Part shown: positions 25,401-37,400 of the stretch, one piece after another
Layout: the number at the start of each line of letters is the position of its first letter
How positions within the stretch are numbered: position 1 is the stretch's first letter
Assembly (NCBI GenBank): GCA_907163375.1
Contig: CAJQUW010001831.1
Coordinates: 1 to 64,000 of the forward strand
Length of the DNA: 64,000 bases
DNA from: Prostheceraeus crozeri
Lineage: Eukaryota; Platyhelminthes; Polycladida; Euryleptidae
Direction: 5' to 3'
The notes under the pieces: model-generated
Databases searched by the model: none
What the model was told of the DNA's origin: nothing
Seen by the model: only the letters and a program-made list of their open reading frames with translations
Program-made: the position numbers and the translations under genes

Positions 25401-28400
25401 AGCACGGCCAAGCCTCCATGTGAGAAGCGGTGAGCCAGTGAGCACCGTCCAAGCCTTCATGTGAGAAGTGGTGAGCCATTGAGCACCGTCCAAGCCTCCA
25501 TGTGAGAAGCGGTGATCCAGTGAGCACCGTCCAAGCATCCATGTGAGAAGTGGTGAGCCAGTGAGCACCGTCCAAGCCTCCATGTGAGAAGCTGTGAGCC
25601 AGTGATCACCGTCCAAGCCTCCATGTGAGAAGTGGTGATCCAGTGAGCACGTCCAAGCATCCATGTGAGAAGCGGTGAGCCAGTGAGCACGTCCAAGCCT
25701 CCATGTGAGAAGTGGTGAGCCAGTGAGCACGTCCAAGCCTCCATGTGAGAAGTGGTGAGCCAGTGAGCACCGTCCAAGCCTCCTTGTGAGAAGCGGTGAG
25801 CCAGTGAGCACGTCCAAGCCTCCATGTGAGAAGCGGTGAGCCAGTGAGCACCAACGAGGCCTCCATGTGAGAAGTGGTGAGCCAGTGAGCACGTCCAAGC
25901 CTCCATGTGAGAAGCGGTGAGCCAGTGAGCACGTCCAAGCCTCCATGTGAGAAGCGGTGAGCCAGTGAGCACGTCCAAGCCTCCATGTGAGAAGTGGTGA
26001 GCCAGTGAGCACGTCCAAGCCTCCATGTGAGAAGTGGTGAGCCAGTGAGCACGTCCAAGCCTCCATGTGAGAAGCGGTGAGCCAGTGAGCACGTCCAAGC
26101 CTCCATGTGAGAAGTGGTGAGCTAGTGAGCACGTCCAAGCCTCCATGTGAGAAGCGGTGAGCCAGTGAGCACGTCCAAGCCTCCATGTGAGAAGTGGTGA
26201 GCCAGTGAGCATCGTCCAAGCCTCCATGTGAGAAGCGGTGACCTAGTGAGCACCGTCCAAGCCTGCATGTGAGAAGCGGCGAGCCAGTGAGCATCGTCCA
26301 AGCCTCCATGTGAGAAGCGGTGACCTAGTGAGCACCGTCCAAGCCTGCATGTGAGAAGCGGTGAGCCAGTGAGCACCGTCCAAGCCTCCATGTGAGAAGC
26401 GGTGAGCCGGTGAGCACCGACGAGGCCTCCATGTGAGAAGCGGTGAGCCAGTGAGCACGTCCAAGCCTCCATGTGAGAAGCGGTGAGCCGGTGAGCACCG
26501 ACGAGGCCTCCATGTGAGAAGCGGTGAGCCAGTGAGCACCGTCCAAGCCTCCATGTGAGAAGCGGTTAGCCAGTGAGCACCGTCCAAGCCTCCATGTGGG
26601 AAGCGGTGAGCCATTGATCTGCATTTAAGCTATCCCTCCATCTACGGGATATTGACCTTTTGTAATCTCTCCTTGAATTGCTGGATGCAAGTGTCCTCTG
26701 GATATCAATTCTCAGTCCTCTGTAGAGAGTTGAATTTCTAAGCAATGAAATGTATGAGAACATGAATAGGATGAATTGAAATATTCTCTGCGGCTTTTGC
26801 TATCATTTAGGAATCACTTAATTCCTCTTAACGGAGTCCCTACTGTCAAATGTTGATGGGAACGAACTAGCAGAAACAATTCAAGTTACGTAACTGCCGC
26901 AGTCGCTCTTTATCTTTGACATTCGATTACTTTCCATTTACATAATTCAATTTCAGATCCAAATTTCTTTTTCTACATCGGAAATGTTGAATATTTCATT
27001 CAATGTGACCAGATGTCAGGTCGCGGGAATGTTATTCGCTCGTGGCTAAATATTTTTATTCCTTTAAGAAAATGTTTTGCAATTGCAGTTGCACTGTCCC
27101 TACTGCTGTGAAATTGGACAAACGAACGAATGAAGAGCTCAGAAGACAAGGCAGAAAACTCCTTTCGTCAACCGCAGAGATGCTGATGCCACAAGATTTG
27201 AAGAAATCATTGGAAATTGGATCCAGGAAGATTTATTTTGAAAACGACGAGGTGGTGAATATGAAGAAATTGGCACCTAAAGGTAATATGAGGAGCAGTT
27301 ACTTAACAACAGTGAATTGTGACTTGAAAATAGCCTTTTTATGAATTATGATAGACTAAGACATGTGGTGTCCGTGGCACAGTGGTTGCGTACTTGGACT
27401 AGCGATCTCATGGTCCAGAGGTCGAACCCGGAAAGTGTCATTGGAAGTCGGCAGGAAGGGCATCCGGACTACAAAGCACCACAACGCTCCAAACAAAGTC
27501 TGACTTAAGTCAGCACCGTCCAAGGCCCCAGTAGTAGGGGTAAAAAGTGACGTAAAAATCCGTAAGACAAAATATTTGTTTCTTCACCGCTAAATGTGGC
27601 GTATCTTTTTTACAGTTAGACAGCAACATGAATGTCTTGCATTGAACATGGTTGTCGTAAATGATTTAGCAACAATAACACGCGTAGACCTTCGTTAGGG
27701 TGACGACGGACTGCGTGACAAGTAGTCAGCTAACTGGTCTCTTGGAGAGACAAGAGACTTGAAGAAAGTCCTTAATACTGCGGCGCTTGAAGAATTGTCT
27801 GCCTACTAGCTTTCATGTCAGATGTGTTCTAATCAGGATTTCAAAGCGATGGTGGATGGGTTACGCCTCCGGCTCCAACCAATGAAGCCTACATAATAGT
27901 TAATTTGCTTAGTTGAGTTTCATTTCAAAAGAAATTTCATTGAAACTCAAAATCATTAAAGTATTTCATGAAATTTATACACTGGATTCTCCTCTTGTCC
28001 CCGCGCTGGTGAACTTTTGGATGTTCGTTTCCGATAGTTCCCGATCGGACTCGTGAAATTTAAACGAATAGAATGCCGCACAACAATGCATTTCTTTGCA
28101 GTACTTCTTGCCAACTATTGTCCAGCAATTAGAGGGTGCAGGAAATTCAACATTTATCCGGATAAAACTGAGCGGAAAATCGTGATCCTTTCTCTTCAAT
28201 CGCTCTAGCTTTTGAAAGAAACATCCGATTGACATTGTCTTCAAGGCACGTACTGATGGTTTAGGATATCAGGCACGCATGGTCGCGATAAACCAACGGC
28301 CAATTCTCAACAGAAAAAGTGCCTATGCTTAAAAAAATCCGCTCGATGATTTTTTTCATTTTTTATTGTCAAAATCATTTTCTCACCCCAGCTTGTTTCT

Positions 28401-31400
28401 GTTGTCCAACAGATTCCTACTGTAAATCAGTCGATTATATATCCTCCCCAATACAACGCTAGTCAATCAGCTAGTTGCAATGGCTAGTTGCAATGTTTCG
28501 ATGGCACCAATCAATTAATTGCAATTATTCGATGGCAGCAATCAATTACTTGCAATTTTTTGATGGCACCAATCAATTAATTGCCGTTATTCGACGGCAC
28601 CAATCAGCTGGATGCGACCAATCAATTTCAATGAAATCAATTTTTGATGACTCCCAATGCACAACTACTGTGACTGATAAAATCCATCATGATCTATTTT
28701 AGATATATTTCCAGTCTTCCATATACTAGTATATTCATGGTACCCAGAGCACATAATTAGATTGTTTAATCGTATCACTTTGCTAGAAGTGCAAACTGAT
28801 TCAAACAGATGGCACATGAAGGAACTTATTAAGTGAGCAAAAAGAAATTTTTAATACCTTACAGAGATAGGAAAAATAGTCGTGCGTCACTTGCGGATTG
28901 CTGTGAATTCCTTCAAAATGCTCCGATCGCCACGATTCCTTCAGATTCGAAGAATTCAGATCATTGCGCAAAAGTTTTCTCGATAATGTTGAGTCCTCCG
29001 ATCATTTTAAAAAAAGTTAGCAGGCGCATGAAAAAACGTTCACAAACTTCTCTGTAGAACTTGACATCGTCTGTGTCTCTTTGCTGTGTGATCCGGTTGA
29101 TAACAGTCACTGAAATTTCACACAATTTGGCGTGTTTAATGTTGAACTGTCTGCTCCTTGTTCGATTTCTATGGTATTTAGTCAGGAGATTGTGCCATTT
29201 CAATAACGTCACATGTTACAATGTTTCCCTTCTAGTCAAACGGAAGAAGAGACGACCTGTCTAATTCTGTGATCCAGAGTACCGATCTTTCCGCTTTTCC
29301 GAAAATTGCCCTTTTTTTATCATTTTCCGTTTTTCCCTTATTATTCTTCGGCAATAGCGCTGGGATCCTTGGTGTTTTCATGTTTTGCTTTATACAGGAG
29401 CAGACCTATTATTATCACTCAGTTGTAAGAAGCATTCTTAAGTCTGTACAGAAAATCTCCTTTCACAGCCAGCCAACTGTCCGTATATGGAACCATTGAC
29501 CTGAAATAGCGGTGCAAATCAAAGACAGCATGGATAATCTGCATGTATAGAACGTGCTTCTACCTCAAATCTCCAACTTACTAATTGGCCACGTCTGTCG
29601 ATTGGTTTTTTCTGAGACTGCTGGATCTGTCAGATAAAGACCAAGATCTGGTAGCTTGAGGTCATCTGTTTCATTGTTTAATAATTGATCAGTGAATTGA
29701 CAAGATCATTCTTGTGCCAGATGGCTGCTTCTGTACCGGCTGGTGGTGAGGATTTGAATGGATAATGTGAATTGCAACTTGATTTGTACAATTACAGCGA
29801 GATCAATAGTCTCATTGCCGCCCGGGAGAAAACTGCTTCAAATTCAGTGTTGGTAGAACCGTCTAGACTTCCAATTTACTGAAATAGGTCAAAGTGCCGA
29901 TATATGTCAACTCTGGAGTTAATCTATGGTATTGCCGAAGTCAACCGAAGTGTCAATTGTATGTCCCAGAGATTACTAAATATATCCACGAGATGGATGT
30001 AGATAGTAGGTGCTAGCCAAATGTTATTGTTAGTCAAATAATTTATTAATTCAGCTACGTGCCGACGATTTAAGCTGTCATTTGAAAAGTAGTGTATCAT
30101 TGAGTAGGGATATATAGGTAGAGTGTCGACTCAAAAAAGTATCTGTATACAGTGAAAATTTTTATATCAAAAGATTCAGCCTTTTGCGGATATTGCGATC
30201 CCGGGGTCCAAAAAATTATTTGAGCAATTTTAAAAAAATTAAAATTTTGCAAATTTGTATACTACCGAGATGACACACCCTCATAAATAGTATGAAACAA
30301 GTTGGATATCAACAGGAATGAATATTTGCTATTAAGCATCCTAACTATTAGGAAATTAAGCTGATTTGCAAGGGAATTTTTAAATGGAATTTTAATGAAA
30401 GTCTTCATGAAAAAGTCGCGATATTATCCGTGCTTTCTTGGCTGAAATTTCAAGTTTTTAATTCAATTTTCATCGGCATGATTTTGTGATTCACTAAATT
30501 CATGTTTCATTTCTTGAATCTGAATAGTGATGTGGATTCATTTACATCTTTCAAAGTTAATAGAAATCATTGTCTTTGAATCTGTTATTTTGCTCTACCA
30601 GTGTCAGGTTGCTTATGATATGATCTCGCGTAAGAATATTCTCTTGTGGTTGAGCATGAAAGCAATAGCAGGTCATCTAGTTGCCTAACAAACATCACCT
30701 ATCCAAGGCTGTCATGACACGGACGATCTGTGAAATAATATCACATCCTTCTTTGCATTACTATCATGATCACTCAATTCCGTTGCAATTTCTTCAAAAC
30801 TGGATGAATTTGCAGATGTAACATTTGGTGACAATACCACCTGCATTCCCCTCGAGTTCATTTAATAAAATCGAAAGTGTATACACATTGGGGATTTAAT
30901 AAATGCTGAATGATCACTCTACCTAATATACTTACTCTATGTAATGTATCTTCATTATAGGGCTTGCATTTGATTTAACCAGAATTGAATAATTTAGGAT
31001 TTTCACTGTGATGATTTATTACTCATTGAACACAGCAAAACATAAAATGCTCATCCTACCATTTAGAAATCTAAGTAGATTTTATAGACAGGGCAGATGT
31101 CGCCTATACACTTCATAATTATAAGGAAACTTGATCGAATAGCAAACCAGTTTATCAAAAGATATTCAGTTCGTCATTTCCAAATTTTTTTTACGGATTT
31201 TATGTCACTTTTTGCCCCTACTGGGGCCTTGGACGGTGCTGACTTAAGTCAGACTTTGTTTGGAGCGTTGTGGTGCTTTGCAGTCCTCATGCCCTTCCTG
31301 CCGACTTCCAATGACACTTTCCGGGTTCGACCTCTGGACCATGAGATCGCTAGTCCAAGTACGCAACCACTGTGCCACGGACACCACAAATTAAAAAAGA

Positions 31401-34400
31401 GAAATAAAATTGTGGCTTTCGGATGCTGCTTCCCTCCTCAGGAACTGCAGCAAAGAGCCTGGACGACTTTCTCTCTTTGTTGCAGTCTCTGAGGAGGGAA
31501 GCAGCATCCGAAAGCCACAATTTTATTTCACTTTTTTAATTTGGAGAATTTTATTGTCGAAATGACGTACTGAATATGTTTTGAAATGAATCTCTAAGGC
31601 AAAGTATTAACATCAAATAGCCCGGTTATACGTGGTTAAATTTCAGCGACTATCAGCCCCTCCATTCGGATTCCGAAATTGCTTTGTGTTCATTTTTGAA
31701 CACCTATTTAAATGTTTTCGAAGCTCTAATCGTAGAAGTATGATTAATAATACTAATCCTAGATGACCTCAAAGATGAGAGAAACATGAAAATGTGAAAT
31801 GCGCAACTACAGGAAAATGCAATGCAACAAATTCTGACCAATAATCAGTCACGTGTCAATGAATTCCACACCCACATGAATCACATTTTTATGATTTAAT
31901 CAGCATGAATGCATCAGCGTGAGTAGCGTCACTAGTGTTACCCACTGGGGGGGCTGACGGGTGCTGACACACAGACTTTTTTTTTTCGCGGAGTGGTTGT
32001 GGTCTTTTAGTAGTTTCCTGCCGACCTACAATACATTTGACATTTTCGGGGGCTCGACGAGATCGACGAAGAGCCAAGCACCAAACCACTGTGCAACCAG
32101 TGTGCTGGAGTTTTTTAATGTTTAACAAAATAAACATAAGGTCGAAACAAAAAAAAGGTACAACACCTTGATGATAACAGATAAAAACATCCTCTTTAAG
32201 TCCATTTTTCCCTTGCCTTGGCAATTGAATTGATTTTCCATTCCATCAATTTTCAAAAAATGTAAAATTTCAATTTCCATTCCATAATTTCCCCCTTCTT
32301 ATTAATATGGTTGGTCTTCTTGGACTTAAAATGTCTCTTAGGACCTAATACTCTAAGTACTTGGCCTAGTAATCGCAGCGGTCAAGTGTATCTTTGCTAG
32401 TTATCATAGGCTATTTGTAGGGTTAGGTCAAGTAAACGTAAGTCTTCTAACAAAGAAATGATTATTGTGAATTCTTATCTAGGCCCTACGTGCACAGTTC
32501 ATGAGTAAATATAGGTCTAATCAAGATTTTTGTCTGTATCGAAAAACTTGAACCACTACATCGCGACGGATGAGCCAGTACCACAGACGGTATTGAAGTA
32601 ACAGACAGCAGTGTTCCATATACAGTGGAACCTCCTATTGCGGACATTCTATACAGCGGACACCTCCGTATTACGGACAGTTAAGCTCAGTCCCGAATAA
32701 TGTTCGTATCATCACCGGTAACTCCATATTGCGGACACCTCTCAAATGCGGACACTAAGGCGCAGTCCCGACGGTGTCCGTAGTATGGATGTTCTTCTGT
32801 ATTAACATAAATTATAACATATTACTCCATATATTGAGTTTTGTCATAATGCGTCAGGCAGGGAAAGAATACTTCGCAAGCGAAGCACGGAGATTGTTCA
32901 GTATGAGTATGAGAGCATCAAATAGGCATGACATTTACAGCTAGTCTGTACTTGCATCGGCTTTCTAACCATCGAGCACGATGTCTTCAACTGCAACCAA
33001 TCAAACCGAAAATGAGGTGATCAACTTTGACTGGTTGCTGCCGTGAGAGAATTAATTACTTTGATAAAGAACTTCACTGCCTAAACAGATCTTAGATGGA
33101 CCACATTAAACCAATAATATTCATTATTTTCTGTGGGAATTCCCATTCTCACGGCAAACCTGCTCTTTTCTCCTGAATTATAAAAATTGCAGGTACAGGC
33201 ACATACGGGAATGAATCGACAGGCACATGTATGCAGTAAATTTTTTGACATTGAAATGAAGACTAGAATGGTGTCGTGGATGTGAAATATGTTGTCATCA
33301 ATAATATTTTCAGATTTTCATCATTCATTTCTCTGAGATGGGTTGAGTGAGGTATTTTGTTGAAATTCCTCAACCTTCAACAACACGGTCATGTCACTTG
33401 TGAAAAGGAATGCAATCGTCTTCGTATGGAGTTTTATTTCGTGCCTTTGTCGTGATGAAATATGCCATCGATAGAAAATCTTGTCTTCTAGAGATATCAA
33501 ATAAAGAAAATTATCTGTGGAAGACATTTTTACGACTGCGAAATTTGTATTCTCATCAGGAAAGCAAGAAGTGTCACAGGATTTCAAATTTCATTTATTC
33601 AATAGTTTCAGCTAATAAATGTATGTGGATGTCGCCAGGAATCGTGCCAGGTATGTGTTTCGGATCGGATATCAAATGTTGAGGCTATTCTGTCCCCTTA
33701 TGGGGTGACAGTTGTGCCCTTTCGATGCTGACGGAAGTGACCTGGACTTTAACGACATTAGGTAGCAGTTGTTCACAGGTTAAATGGTCAAGCACACTAA
33801 AAGAAAGCAACTCAATGATGGAGAGATAAGATACTAGCAATAAAACGGGTGAAGTCAGATCTTTGGCAAGTGATGATCCTTTAACCGGAACAGGTATGTT
33901 GAGTTCTTTTCAAGAAAAACGCAGTCTGTCCTTTAATACTTTATTGGCCTCAGGGGGAAAACTCGCTGAAGGAGGGTAACTGCTGATGCTCTTAGTGCCT
34001 GTATGCATGTTCTGCTTATCATACTTGAGGCCAATAAGACATTGAGGTCGAGAGACTACGTTTTTGCTGAAAAGAGTGAAGAATCACATGCTGTTGCCGG
34101 TCATCTTACAATAATGTTGACAATCACGTTAAACTAAGACGAAAATATATTCAGTCTCATGAATTATTGAAATCGCACACATCGACATATCTCAACTTCG
34201 GAAAGCTGGAATTGTGCTGGTCACCCGTTGATAGATGCAGATGGAACCGGTGACTAGTTTGTATTAGCAATGAGCTAAAATGATTTCATAATTACTCACT
34301 TCTTATTCAGTCTTTTGTTTGATTGCCCTCAGATAGTTGAGTAGATGAGAAGCTTCTCTCCTGAGCCTGTTCGTCTGGGCCCCAATTTGTCCTCTCCTGT

Positions 34401-37400
34401 GGATTCTGTCAGATGCCTTGGAGTCCAATTTGACCCAGTGTTGTCATTTTGAACGCACATCACTAAGACCGTGGCCTCCTGCTTTGCCATGCTTCGCAGG
34501 ATAAGACCTGCATCTCCGTCCTCGCTGGCGTCCCATCCACCCACCTCTGTCGTCTTCAGGCCGCTCTCAATGCTGCCGCCAGACTCATTTATGGATGCAA
34601 CCGCTACTCCTCGGTTTCGCCTTTGCTCAGAGAACTTAAGTGGCTACCGATACATGCAAGAATCCAGCAACGTATAGCGGCCATCGTTCACTCATGTCTC
34701 AGTACAGCTGCTCCCGACTACCTGCTCAGTGAGCTCCATCTCGTTTCACAAGCTGAGGGGCGATCCCGCTTGCGCTCTGCACGATGGCCTTTCCTCCTGA
34801 CGTCTTCCGTGCGCCGTCCTACACTCGGTGGACGATCCTTCACAGCAACTGCACCTCGAGTCTGGAACTGTTTGCCGGTTGATATCACCAAAGAATCATC
34901 ACCGAAAGCTTTTAAGACTCTTCTGAAGTCGTATTTTTTGTCAAATTCTTAATTAAATGTAAAGTGTCCTAAAAGTTCCTGTGATACAACGACACTCTAA
35001 TAAAGCTCATGAATGAATGAATGAAATGATCGATCTTATCTCTCATGTACCTCATTGTCTCACCACTTCCTGATGAGAAAATCGACAAGTTTGAGAAGTT
35101 AATGGCGGTAGGCCTTGTCCATTCGATATTAGATTGCTTCCACATTGGAAGATTTCCTCTCCAGTTATTCAAAAATAAACCTCTTACCGCTGGGATTTCA
35201 TTTCTCATTTCGTTTTCCATGAACACTTCTTCTCTCTAAGGAGATAAGATTTTCCTCGATGTGTCTCACAGTTAGCTGTATATGACAGCTTCTCTCTGAC
35301 CTAGCTTTTCTCATGTTAGTCAACTTTGATTTCTGATCTGAGGCAGGGATTTGATTCTAAATGTTACCCACAGACTTCGCAATGTATCGAAATAATGGGT
35401 CACTGGAATTTGTGCATTTGTGGTGCAAATTCGATTCAATGTTGTTTACATCAGTCCTCCGAATTTCCGCGGACCTTTCGGAGAAATAGTTTTCGTTGTG
35501 TAGGTGGTAAGATGGCTCAGTTGGTAAGGAGCCGCGGTTCGACAAGGAAGTGCAGATGGTCCATGGTTCGAGTCTGTCCGCCTCGGGAGGTGCCACCGCT
35601 CTCACTAAAGGCTACTAAATCGAGCCTGGCAAGAGTTGCGAGCTGGTGAAGGCTGTCCCATAAAATGCCAGCAAGTCCGTCATACCATTTTTCATAGAAA
35701 TCAGTTAAGTAAAAGAAAAGGCAGTCTCTCCCTTCAATTACGACTTTTTATTGTAGTTAAATTAAAATGTCACAGTCAAAATCATCCTACGCGTTTCGTC
35801 CTAAGACTGTATCAAGGGTAGGTGCAAGTGTGTGCAAGAGTCCATTAAATAAATCAGCGGCATAGTATTAACACGTCATCAAATTTGTTCATGACTTCGA
35901 ACAAGTTTGGGCATTTTTATCGCTATGAAGCGGGCTTCAGCCATTCTGGTAGCAATCGCATTGAATTGTTGAATAAGAATCTCACAGTTAAAATTACTCA
36001 TTTTCATCTCTTTATTGGCATGAAAGTTAAGATGATATTCACTCAAAGCACTCTTGGAATCATATCTTCTTAATGTCGAATAAAAAAGGTCAACAGCTTT
36101 GTCGCATATATACATGTACATGTAGGTCATGACACAATGAACACTTGAAACAATATACTAAATGTCTGCTTTTACAGTTGTATTTAGGGTCCATAGCGTT
36201 GTACACATTGCAATTACATTTTTCATTGTTTTTACTTCTATTAATCAAAATTATTTTTCTTCCTGGTTTAGTAGAAAAGTCACTGGAATGTTGTATCTAT
36301 TTTTTAACTTATTTAATTTTCTTAAATAACCATCACTGATAAAATCGAGTGACACGTTCATGTTGTCTGTTTTGGTAAACGGTATTTTATTATTTTTATC
36401 TTTATTAAAATCAGCATGCTTAGGATTAAACTGACATCTGCTGTTGCTTATTCTGTTTATCATGATGTTCATAGAGCTGCGATCATTAATATATTTCATA
36501 CACTTTTTCAGAAAATTATTCTTTGCTTTTTTTGGAGGCCAACTGTCTCTATGTAGAGTTCTACCCAAATGACATGTCTTACTGAACCATTTGTATTTAA
36601 ATCTTCCATCTACTGATACACTTAGGTATAAGAAATATGTGTAATGATCACTCGGGATTTCAATGGTAAACTGAATATTTTTGACTTCCAATATGTTAGA
36701 GAATATTTTTTCATCGTTGTAGAGCGGTCCCATGATGATATCATCAATATGCCGTATACGTCTGTAGCAAACAGGGTTTATATCAAATTTCTGGTTAAGA
36801 ATTTCTAGGGCTCGTTTATCTATGGAATTCATGTATATAAACGCGAAAGGTGGTGAAAATGTGCACCCTTAGGGCACCCTTTTATGTGGTGATAAGTCTT
36901 TTGATTATAATTTATCTCGTAATTGTACGAAATCAACTTAACAAGATCTGCAAGATCTTGAACCGAGATGCCGAAGTTATCAATTTTAGTCAAAATTTAG
37001 CAGCAAATGATTTTTGTGATTTCTGTGGCTTCTGCAATCGGTATACTGGGGTAGAGATTTTGAACATGCAGTGAAGTAAGAATTTGCCGTTTTACGTAGC
37101 TATTTATTTTGAGATTGCTTATCAGTGAATGAGTATTGTCTAGGTGAGAATGCACAAATTTTGCTAATTGATTGCGTATGGCACTCGCTAGCCAGTCGGT
37201 GTATTTTTTGCTGTTGCTATTGGACGAAGCGGGAAAAAGTCATTCACTTTATTCTTGTGGTCTTTAACGCTTACATGAAATTGAGCCGGTCTATTACCCG
37301 TTATAAGTAGTCTTTGATGATCAATCCTCGGGATTTCTCTACTTTTCGAGCGAACTATTTGATTTGCCTGATTTTCAATAGCTGTGGCTTTAGATTTTGT

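Noticed and set aside
16492-26763. Dozens of long minus-strand reading frames (up to 636 codons) over the first array
   Set aside because: They are produced by a stop-free 40/41-bp tandem repeat, overlap each other in all frames, and have no start context, splice sites or non-repeat domain.
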